Positions 6,085 through 12,416 of a stretch of DNA of 12,416 nt are shown piece after piece. The position numbers and the translations under genes were made by a program. The notes under the pieces were generated by a model that had not been told where the DNA came from, made no database searches, and saw only the letters and a list, made by a program, of their open reading frames with translations. The stretch covers positions 1-12,416 of the forward strand of contig JAIKXK010000287.1 of assembly GCA_024684155.1 (NCBI GenBank), written 5' to 3'. The DNA comes from Lachnospiraceae bacterium (GTDB lineage: Bacteria > Bacillota > Clostridia > Lachnospirales > Lachnospiraceae). Within the stretch, counting starts at the first letter, position 1. Each line of letters opens with the position of its first letter.

Positions 6085-8400
6085 ATGTCTGATATTCAAT
6101 CAAAAGAATTTGAAAAATTAGAAGCGGATATGTCACGGCCAAATCGACTGGTTGTAGCAACTCAGGATTTTGTGGATCCAGCAGAACTTTATGACGAGCT
6201 TATTACTCGTATCCAGAAGTATCATCCAAATACTGACATTTCCATGATTAAAAAAGCATATCAGCTTGCCCATGATGCCCACAAGGATCAGGTGAGAAAA
6301 TCAGGTGAACCTTATATCATTCACCCTCTTTGTGTTGCCATTATTTTGGCAGATTTGGAAATGGACAAGGAAACCATCGTAGCTGGATTACTTCATGATG
6401 TGGTAGAGGATACGGTATATACCACAGAAGAGATTGAAGAATTATTTTCGAAGGAAGTTGCACTATTAGTTGATGGTGTTACAAAGTTAGGTCAGTTGTC
6501 CTACGATGCGGATAAGGTAGAAATTCAGGCAGAAAACTTACGTAAGATGTTTCTTGCCATGGCAAAGGATATCCGGGTTATTATTATTAAACTTGCGGAT
6601 CGCCTTCACAATATGCGTACCTTAAAGTATATGACAGAGGCAAAGCAAAAAGAAAAAGCAAGAGAGACCATGGAGATTTATGCTCCTTTGGCACAGCGTC
6701 TTGGTATTTCTAAAGTAAAGATTGAACTAGATGACTTGGCACTTAAGTATCTTGAGCCGGAAGCTTACTATGATTTAGTAGAAAAGATTGCACTTCGTAA
6801 GAGACAACGTGATGAATATATAGCAGAACTTGTTCAGGAAGTAAAAGATCACATTGCTTCAGCGGAAATTGAAGCAGAGATTTATGGAAGAAGTAAACAC
6901 TTCTTTAGTATATATAAAAAGATGGTAAATCAGAATAAGACCTTGGATCAGATTTATGATTTGTTTGCCATTCGTATTATTGTAAAAGATGTAAAGGATT
7001 GTTATGCGGCCCTTGGTGTTATCCATGAAATGTATACTCCGATTCCAGGACGTTTTAAGGATTATATTGCTATGCCAAAGCCAAATATGTATCAGTCCCT
7101 CCATACGACTTTGATTGGACCTAGTGGTACCCCTTTTGAAATTCAGATTCGTACCTATGAAATGCATAGGACATCGGAATATGGTATTGCTGCCCATTGG
7201 AAGTACAAAGAGTCAGGAGAAGGCGCTACCGTTAATTCGGAAGAAGAAAAGCTTTCCTGGCTTCGTCAGATTTTGGAATGGCAGCGGGATATGAGCGATA
7301 ACAATGAGTTCTTAGATCTTTTAAAGAGTGATTTGAACTTATTCTCAGATACGGTATTTTGCTTTACACCTTCTGGTGATGTTAAGAACTTACCAAATGG
7401 TTCTACGCCAATTGACTTTGCCTATTCCATTCATTCTGCTGTAGGAAACCGTATGATTGGCGCAAAGGTAAATGGACGATTAGTACCTATTGACTATGTC
7501 ATCCAAAACGGAGATCGAATTGAAATCGTTACGTCGCAAAATTCCAGAGGACCAAGTAGAGACTGGTTAAAGATTGTTAAGTCTACCCAGGCGAAAAACA
7601 AAATTAACCAATGGTTTCGTAGTGTATCAAAGGAAGAAAATGTTTCAAAGGGAAAAGAACTTTTCCTTGAGTCTGCAAAAGCGAAAAATATTAATGTTTC
7701 CGATATTAATCGACCGGAGTATCAGGAGCGTGTAAAACGTCGTTATGGCTTCCATGACTGGGAGTCTGTACTTTCTGCCATTGGACAGGGAAGTATTAAA
7801 GAAGGTGCGGTAGTTAATAAAATGTACGATGCCTTTCTTTTAGATCATCCTGTAGATAAAACAGATGAAGAGGTATTAGCAGAACATCAGGATAGTCCTT
7901 ATGATGTAGAACGTCAGCAAAAGACAGCGAAATCCAAAAACGGAATTGTAGTAAAGGGACTCTATGATGTATCGGTACGTTTTTCAAAGTGTTGTTCTCC
8001 AGTACCAGGAGACGAAATCGTAGGCTTTGTTACCAGAGGTCGTGGTGTTTCTATTCATAGAACAGATTGTATTAATATTATTAATCTTCCAGAAATTGAA
8101 AAGCCCCGCTTAATTGAAGCTGAATGGCAGCCAGAATTTTTAGAGCAGCATAAGGGTGAACTTTATCTGGCAGAGATTCATATCTATGGAAATAACCGTA
8201 CCGGTTTACTAGTAGATATTTCAAGAGTATTTACAGAGCGAAATATTGATATTAATACCATTCATTCCCGTACCAATAAACAGGGAGTGGCTACCATCGA
8301 CGTAGGATTTGGTGTTCGTTCAAAGGAAGAACTTAGAGATTTAATTTCTCGTTTGAAGAGCATCGAAAGTGTAATAGATATTGAAAGAACCACAGGTTAG
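6085..8400 (+). CDS. rel: Bifunctional (p)ppGpp synthetase/hydrolase (Rel)
   Basis: Stringent-response enzyme making and degrading (p)ppGpp, ribosome-associated in the cytosol. The 771-residue product has the full long-RSH layout. The HD hydrolase has His80, His104-Asp105 in HDVVEDT (104-110), and Asp172 and Asn176 in ADRLHNMRT. The synthetase has YGRSKH (267-272), Asp292 in YDLFAIR, and Glu352 in EIQIRT. RFKD (323-326) is the RXKD motif typical of bifunctional rather than synthetase-only RelA enzymes. Then come TGS (about 424-485), a helical part, the Cys-rich conserved domain (Cys636, Cys637, His658, Cys662) and a C-terminal ACT domain (about 695-771). Both active sites look intact. ATG 6085 has AAAGGAGG 6 bases upstream. 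The N-terminus is about 27 residues longer before the HD histidine than I recall for the streptococcal enzyme. The hydrolase gene follows after 3 bases. Confidence 0.98.
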   Translation: MSDIQSKEFEKLEADMSRPNRLVVATQDFVDPAELYDELITRIQKYHPNTDISMIKKAYQLAHDAHKDQVRKSGEPYIIHPLCVAIILADLEMDKETIVAGLLHDVVEDTVYTTEEIEELFSKEVALLVDGVTKLGQLSYDADKVEIQAENLRKMFLAMAKDIRVIIIKLADRLHNMRTLKYMTEAKQKEKARETMEIYAPLAQRLGISKVKIELDDLALKYLEPEAYYDLVEKIALRKRQRDEYIAELVQEVKDHIASAEIEAEIYGRSKHFFSIYKKMVNQNKTLDQIYDLFAIRIIVKDVKDCYAALGVIHEMYTPIPGRFKDYIAMPKPNMYQSLHTTLIGPSGTPFEIQIRTYEMHRTSEYGIAAHWKYKESGEGATVNSEEEKLSWLRQILEWQRDMSDNNEFLDLLKSDLNLFSDTVFCFTPSGDVKNLPNGSTPIDFAYSIHSAVGNRMIGAKVNGRLVPIDYVIQNGDRIEIVTSQNSRGPSRDWLKIVKSTQAKNKINQWFRSVSKEENVSKGKELFLESAKAKNINVSDINRPEYQERVKRRYGFHDWESVLSAIGQGSIKEGAVVNKMYDAFLLDHPVDKTDEEVLAEHQDSPYDVERQQKTAKSKNGIVVKGLYDVSVRFSKCCSPVPGDEIVGFVTRGRGVSIHRTDCINIINLPEIEKPRLIEAEWQPEFLEQHKGELYLAEIHIYGNNRTGLLVDISRVFTERNIDINTIHSRTNKQGVATIDVGFGVRSKEELRDLISRLKSIESVIDIERTTG

Positions 8401-8403
8401 GAT

Positions 8404-9051
8404 ATGAAACACAGTATAGAAAATTATGTGGTGGGTCCTATTGCCACCAACTGTTATTTTTTAATTAATAATGAAACAAAGGAGGCCCTCATTATTGATC
8501 CAGGAGCGGCAGCAGAACCTTTGTATAGAAAATTGCAAGAGGGAGATTACATCCCTGTTGCAATTTTGTTGACTCACGGTCATTTTGATCATGCAGGAGC
8601 AGTAAAAGGATTAAAGAACTTAGCAAAAGAAGATGGATATGCGTTGCCAGTCTATGCTTATGTAGATGAAAAGGAAACTTTAAAAAATCCTTATTTGAAT
8701 CTCTCTGCTTTCATGGGAGGTGGGGAAGAAGTTTATGACGCAGATATCTACTTAAGGGACAAGGAAGAAGTTTCTTTGGCTGGATTTCATTTTCAAACTC
8801 TTTTTACCCCAGGACACACTCCAGGTGGATGCTGTTTTTACTTTAAAGAGGAGGGTATCTGCTTTACGGGGGATTCCCTATTTTGCTCTTCCATAGGACG
8901 AACTGATTTCCCGGGAGGTTCTATGTCAGATTTGGTACGTAGCGTAAAAGAAAAGGTGTTGAGTTTACCAGAGGATACCATTTGCTATCCAGGTCATGAT
9001 AGTGTGACGACAGTGGAAAATGAAAAGATTTACAATCCTTTCTTAGCGTAA
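8404..9051 (+). CDS. Metallo-beta-lactamase-fold hydrolase (glyoxalase II-like)
   Basis: A 215-residue cytosolic protein of the single-domain YcbL/YqgX-like group. The metal ligands are present: THGHFDH (57-63) gives His58, His60, Asp62 and His63, then His138 in TPGHTPGG, Asp157 in FTGDSLF, and His198 in YPGHDS. GRTDFPGG (165-172) is characteristic of the glyoxalase II-like branch. The C-terminal substrate domain of classical glyoxalase II is absent, so the thioester substrate, if any, is uncertain. No signal peptide is visible, so it is not a secreted beta-lactamase. It starts 3 bases after the rel stop, using an AGG overlapping the end of rel, and hemZ follows after 26 bases. The order rel - MBL hydrolase - hemZ recurs in clostridia as I recall, which supports a conserved unit but not a defined reaction. 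Confidence 0.92.
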   Translation: MKHSIENYVVGPIATNCYFLINNETKEALIIDPGAAAEPLYRKLQEGDYIPVAILLTHGHFDHAGAVKGLKNLAKEDGYALPVYAYVDEKETLKNPYLNLSAFMGGGEEVYDADIYLRDKEEVSLAGFHFQTLFTPGHTPGGCCFYFKEEGICFTGDSLFCSSIGRTDFPGGSMSDLVRSVKEKVLSLPEDTICYPGHDSVTTVENEKIYNPFLA

Positions 9052-9077
9052 GACTTCTTAAAAAGCTGGAGCATAAC

Positions 9078-10556
9078 ATGAATTTAAAAATCAATAATGA
9101 AAGTTTTTTATATGATGCCTATGGTTTAGTTCAGGCTTTTTATCCAGGGGAAAAACCAAAGGTATATTTAAATAAAGAGATTGAAGAAGAAAATAAAGAT
9201 ACTACCATAGAACTTTTGGTGGAATCTGACTCTATCGAAATGAATGTGGATGGTGAAAAAAAGGGAGAGATTTCAATTGATGAATCAAACCGTCCAGATA
9301 CGAAAAATCGCTTGAAACGACTTATTTATCAGGTGTTGGAACAAAAGACAAAACACACCCTTCCCTGGGGCACGCTTACAGGAATTCGCCCCACAAAAAT
9401 TCCACTAAAAAAGTTAAAAAATAAGGAATCAGAAGAAGAGGTCCGTTTATTTATGAAAGAGACCTATCTTTGTTCAGATGAAAAAATTTCTTTAGCCACA
9501 GAGATAGCCAAAAGAGAACTTTCTGTCGTGGGAGAAATGGGAAATAAGTATGCCTTATATATAGGAATACCTTTTTGTCCAAGTATTTGCTTATACTGTT
9601 CCTTTTCATCCTATCCTTTGGGACTGTATAAGGATAAAACAGATGCATATTTAGATGCACTTATTAAAGAAATCGCTTTCTGTGGGGGGCATTTTAAGGA
9701 CAGAGTATTAGATACCATTTATATGGGAGGAGGGACTCCTTCCTCTTTAAGTGCCAGTCAGTTTGAGAGATTATTATCTGCAGTGGAAGAGCATTTGGAT
9801 TTATCCCATCTTCGTGAATTTACAGTGGAGGCAGGACGACCAGATTCGATTACAAGAGATAAACTAGAGGTTTTAGCAAATCATAATATTGATCGTATTT
9901 CCATTAATCCCCAGACCATGCATCAAAAGACCCTGGATCTAATTGGCCGGTTTCATAGTGTAGAACAAATTAGAGAAGCGTATGCCATGGCCAGGGAAGT
10001 ATCTTTAGAAGCTAAGACAAGAGGGAAAAAGGGATTCCTTATTAATATGGATTTGATTGTAGGACTGCCTGGAGAATCAAAAGAGGACGTGGCCTATACT
10101 TTAAGTGAGATAAAAAAGATGGCTCCGGACAATTTAACGGTGCATTCATTAGCCATTAAACGATCTTCCCGATTAAATATTCAATGGGAAGATTATGAAA
10201 ACGAAGTCTTTGAAAATTCCGATGATATTATGGTGATGGTTCATAAGTGTGCCAAGGAATTGGGTATGAGTCCTTACTATATGTACCGTCAAAAGCAGAT
10301 TTCTGGAAATTTGGAAAACATTGGATTTTCCCCTGAAGGAAAAGAATGTCTTTACAACATAGAGATTATGGAAGAACTCTGTGATATTGTGGCTCTTGGA
10401 GCAGGTAGTGCCTGTAAAAAAGTCGGTCGGGACAATAAGGGTGGAGTAGATTTAAAAACAAAGGTAGAGCGTTGTGAAAATGTAAAAGATGTGGATCTTT
10501 ACATGGAACGAATTGATGAGATGATTGAACGAAAGAGACAATTGTATCAGTTATAA
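9078..10556 (+). CDS. hemZ: HemZ-type radical SAM protein (coproporphyrinogen dehydrogenase-like)
   Basis: A 492-residue protein of the HemN/HemW superfamily, HemZ branch. An N-terminal region of about 155 residues carries PWGTLTGIRPTK (96-107), a HemZ hallmark. The radical SAM core begins at YIGIPFC, with the 4Fe-4S ligands Cys167, Cys171 and Cys174 (CX3CX2C). GGGTPSSL (217-224) binds SAM, EAGRPD (251-256) and NPQTMHQKTL (277-286) follow, and NMDLIVGLPGE (323-333) completes the core. Gly163 stands where HemN has His in its HIPFC motif, as I recall for Bacillus HemZ. The usual name implies oxygen-independent decarboxylation of coproporphyrinogen III, but activity of HemZ proteins is weakly supported and no other heme genes are here. 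TGGAG lies 6 bases before the ATG. It is probably co-transcribed with rel. Confidence 0.92.
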   Translation: MNLKINNESFLYDAYGLVQAFYPGEKPKVYLNKEIEEENKDTTIELLVESDSIEMNVDGEKKGEISIDESNRPDTKNRLKRLIYQVLEQKTKHTLPWGTLTGIRPTKIPLKKLKNKESEEEVRLFMKETYLCSDEKISLATEIAKRELSVVGEMGNKYALYIGIPFCPSICLYCSFSSYPLGLYKDKTDAYLDALIKEIAFCGGHFKDRVLDTIYMGGGTPSSLSASQFERLLSAVEEHLDLSHLREFTVEAGRPDSITRDKLEVLANHNIDRISINPQTMHQKTLDLIGRFHSVEQIREAYAMAREVSLEAKTRGKKGFLINMDLIVGLPGESKEDVAYTLSEIKKMAPDNLTVHSLAIKRSSRLNIQWEDYENEVFENSDDIMVMVHKCAKELGMSPYYMYRQKQISGNLENIGFSPEGKECLYNIEIMEELCDIVALGAGSACKKVGRDNKGGVDLKTKVERCENVKDVDLYMERIDEMIERKRQLYQL

Positions 10557-10569
10557 TAAAAATGTATGA

Positions 10570-10600
10570 TTGTATAGAAATTAAGAGTTTATGTTATACT
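10570..10600 (+). promoter_or_regulatory. Probable promoter of the ABC transporter genes
   Basis: TATACT (10595-10600) is preceded by TGT, giving an extended -10 (TGTTATACT). TTGTAT (10570-10575) upstream is a possible -35 at a long 19-base spacing; an extended -10 often tolerates a poor -35. It lies in the 75-base gap after hemZ and would give a leader of about 25 bases before ATG 10632. No terminator hairpin is seen in the same gap, so read-through from hemZ remains possible. Confidence 0.6.
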
Positions 10601-10618
10601 ATATGGGATTTGAAAAAT

Positions 10619-10624
10619 GAGAGG
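10619..10624 (+). promoter_or_regulatory. Ribosome binding site that sets the ABC gene start
   Basis: GAGAGG lies 7 bases before ATG 10632. The in-frame ATG at 10617 overlaps this site and has no purine-rich site at proper distance, so the protein most likely begins MFDKRL. Confidence 0.75.
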
Positions 10625-10631
10625 TATCCCT

Positions 10632-12362
10632 ATGTTTGATAAACGATTAATGAAGCTTTGTCCAGAAAGTAAAAAATATATTGCAGGTAATATTTTATTT
10701 CAGTGGCTGGAATTATTATTGAATGCAGTAATGGTTTATGCCGTGGCAAAAAGCATTGAAAATATATATAAGGAGATTTGGAGGCTACAGGATTTGTGGC
10801 GTCTGATTCTCCTTATTTTTGTGACAATTTGTTTTCGATTTGTAACAACAAAGCTGGCTGTCCGGATGAGTTATTATGCATCTAAGACAGTAAAACAGAA
10901 ATTACGAAATCTTATTTATGAAAAATTACTTCGTCTGGGAAATTCTTATGAAGAAAAGGCATCTACTGCAGAATTAGTACAGGAGTCGGTAGAAGGAGTA
11001 GATCAGTTAGAGAGTTATTTTGGTCAGTATGTGCCTCAGTTTTTTTATGCGTTTTTAGCCCCCATTACCTTATTTTTCATATTTGGAAAATTTGGAAGTT
11101 ATTTAGCTGCCTGGGCACTTCTTATCTGCGTTCCTTTAATACCTGGAGCCATTGTGATGGTGCAAAAAATTGCAAAGAAACTTTTAAGTAAATATTGGGG
11201 GCAGTATGCAAAGTTAGGCAGTACCTTTTTAGAAAATTTACAGGGAATGACGACGCTGAAAATATATGAGGCAGATGAATATAAAAATCAGGAAATGAAT
11301 AAGGAATCGGAGCATTTCCGTTTTGTGACCATGAAGGTGTTAACCATGCAGCTGAATTCCATTATTATTATGGACTTCTTTACTTATGGTGGTGCGGCTG
11401 TAGGAATTCTTTTAGCCACCTTAAGTTTTGTACATGGGTCTATCAGTCTTTCGAGCTGTATTTTCATGATTCTTTTATCTGCAGAATTTTTCCTTCCTAT
11501 GAGACGACTTGGAAGTTATTTTCATGTAGCAATGAATGGTATGGCAGCCAGTGACAGGATTTTTTCATTTTTAAATATTCCAGAAGAAAAAGAAAAAACG
11601 AAAAGTCTTTCTTCTATTTCGGATATAGAACTTAGGAATGTAAACTTTTCTTATGACGGAACAAGACAGGTGCTAAAAAATATTCAAATGGAGATAAAAA
11701 GGGATTCCTTTGTTGCAATTGTAGGAGAAAGTGGTTGCGGCAAGTCTACCATAGCATCTTTGCTTACAGGTCAGAACACCTGTGAGGAAGGACAAATTCT
11801 ATTGGATGGAGATGAGATAAAAGATATACGGGAAGATTCTCTAATGAAACACATTACCTATGTGTCTCATAATAGCTTTTTCTTTAAGGGAAGCGTCAGA
11901 GAGAACCTTTTGATGGCAAATCCTAATGCTACGGAAAGAGAAATGGAGGAGGCTCTTACATCAGCCAATCTGTATGAATTTTTCATGGAGGCTGAGGGAC
12001 TGGACAGTCAGTTGCTGGAAAATGCTTCAAATTTATCAGGAGGTCAACGACAGCGTCTTGCTTTAGCAAGGGCATTGCTTCATAATTCAACGGTTTATAT
12101 TTTTGATGAAGCTACCAGTAATATTGATGTAGAAAGTGAAGAAGTGATTCTTCAAAGCATTTTAGAGCTTACAAAGAAAAAAACTGTAATATTTATCTCT
12201 CATCGATTGGCCAATACTGTTTTAGCTGACCATATTTTTGTAATGGAAGAGGGAGCAATTGTAGAAGAAGGCACCCATGAATCCTTACTGGATAAAAATG
12301 GAGTGTATCGCAATTTATGGGAGACCCAGGTTGCATTAGAACAATATGGAAGGGAGGTGTAG
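10632..12362 (+). CDS. ABC exporter half-transporter, permease fused to ATPase (CydDC-like)
   Basis: A 576-residue type IV (B-family) half-transporter in the cytoplasmic membrane. Residues about 1-315 form the six-helix membrane domain, with clear hydrophobic segments near 20-40, 57-75, 136-152, 157-178, 243-267 and 270-290. The nucleotide domain has Walker A GESGCGKST (365-373), signature LSGGQ (468-472), Walker B VYIFDE with Glu493 as catalytic base, D-loop SNIDVES and His524 in ISHR. The Q-loop glutamine position is His413 in YVSHNSFFF, an unusual change. The overall layout resembles CydD/CydC-type thiol or heme exporters, but the substrate cannot be read from sequence and multidrug or peptide export is equally possible. 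A second ABC gene starts 3 bases later, implying a heterodimer. Confidence 0.9.
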   Translation: MFDKRLMKLCPESKKYIAGNILFQWLELLLNAVMVYAVAKSIENIYKEIWRLQDLWRLILLIFVTICFRFVTTKLAVRMSYYASKTVKQKLRNLIYEKLLRLGNSYEEKASTAELVQESVEGVDQLESYFGQYVPQFFYAFLAPITLFFIFGKFGSYLAAWALLICVPLIPGAIVMVQKIAKKLLSKYWGQYAKLGSTFLENLQGMTTLKIYEADEYKNQEMNKESEHFRFVTMKVLTMQLNSIIIMDFFTYGGAAVGILLATLSFVHGSISLSSCIFMILLSAEFFLPMRRLGSYFHVAMNGMAASDRIFSFLNIPEEKEKTKSLSSISDIELRNVNFSYDGTRQVLKNIQMEIKRDSFVAIVGESGCGKSTIASLLTGQNTCEEGQILLDGDEIKDIREDSLMKHITYVSHNSFFFKGSVRENLLMANPNATEREMEEALTSANLYEFFMEAEGLDSQLLENASNLSGGQRQRLALARALLHNSTVYIFDEATSNIDVESEEVILQSILELTKKKTVIFISHRLANTVLADHIFVMEEGAIVEEGTHESLLDKNGVYRNLWETQVALEQYGREV

Positions 12363-12365
12363 GAC

Positions 12366-12416
12366 ATGAAAAAACAGCCATCCAAGATAAAAACTTTATT
12401 TCAAATGGTGGGACTC
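12366..12416 (+). CDS. Start of a second gene, probably the partner ABC half-transporter (cut by window end)
   Basis: ATG 12366 opens a frame that runs 17 codons to the window edge (MKKQPSKIKTLFQMVGL). GGGAGG (12352-12357) lies 8 bases upstream, inside the end of the preceding ABC gene, and only 3 bases separate the stop from this start. The basic, then hydrophobic-tending N-terminus fits a CydC-like half-transporter, the usual partner in such tandem pairs. Too little is present to prove it. Confidence 0.6.
   Translation, partial: MKKQPSKIKTLFQMVGL

Noticed and set aside
6859..7197. Open frame of 112 codons on the minus strand inside rel
   Set aside because: It lies wholly inside the conserved synthetase domain of rel and its product has no recognisable motif.
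10617..10631. Longer ABC gene start at ATG 10617
   Set aside because: It overlaps the GAGAGG ribosome binding site that serves ATG 10632.
10557..10631. Intrinsic terminator after hemZ
   Set aside because: No GC-rich hairpin followed by a T tract is present; the gap is better explained by a promoter.
1..12416. Mobile elements, CRISPR arrays, phage or toxin-antitoxin genes, tRNA/rRNA genes
   Set aside because: Reading both strands showed no transposase or integrase, no regularly spaced repeats, no tRNA-like cloverleaf and almost no non-coding space; the region is ordinary core chromosome.

Overview
The window is AT-rich chromosomal DNA carrying nine complete genes and the first 17 codons of a tenth. 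The organism is most likely a low-GC Clostridia member, probably of the family Lachnospiraceae. Pointers are strong AGGAGG-type ribosome binding sites, a LL-diaminopimelate aminotransferase (DapL) next to DapF, a HisA of the fungal/plant type, a HemZ-type radical-SAM protein, a fibronectin-III-like domain with the 'YVQVRAYK...YGMWS' ending common in that family, and the order rel - MBL hydrolase - hemZ. This placement is inference from family knowledge; no database was searched.

Layout. Bases 2-1468 (minus strand) are guaB, IMP dehydrogenase, with a clear promoter whose -35 box is consensus TTGACA. Bases 1469-1653 hold back-to-back promoters and a short inverted repeat. A plus-strand run then follows: a small membrane-anchored fibronectin-III-like protein (1654-2091), eukaryotic-type hisA (2108-2890), dapF (2908-3789), dapL (3828-5042) and a two-part GNAT acetyltransferase (5046-6020). 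Gaps of 3-38 bases and no visible terminator suggest one transcript. A promoter overlapping the end of the acetyltransferase gene probably starts a second unit: bifunctional (p)ppGpp enzyme rel (6085-8400), a metallo-beta-lactamase-fold hydrolase (8404-9051) and hemZ (9078-10556). A third promoter, with an extended -10, precedes an ABC half-transporter (10632-12362). The start of its probable partner (12366 onward) is cut by the window edge.

Functions. guaB makes xanthosine monophosphate for GTP, and Rel turns GTP/GDP plus ATP into (p)ppGpp, so both ends of the window concern the guanine nucleotide pool. dapL and dapF perform consecutive steps to meso-diaminopimelate (lysine and peptidoglycan). 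hisA is a histidine step placed away from other his genes. hemZ next to a CydDC-like ABC pair may hint at heme, thiol or redox physiology, but substrate and reaction cannot be read from sequence.

This is mainly a housekeeping region. I see no mobile element, CRISPR array, phage gene, RNA gene or recognisable new system. The points most worth a second look are the eukaryotic-type orphan HisA, the uncharacterised N-terminal half of the acetyltransferase, the Fn3-like leader protein, and the ABC subunit with His in place of the Q-loop Gln. No gene-free stretch exceeds 300 bases.
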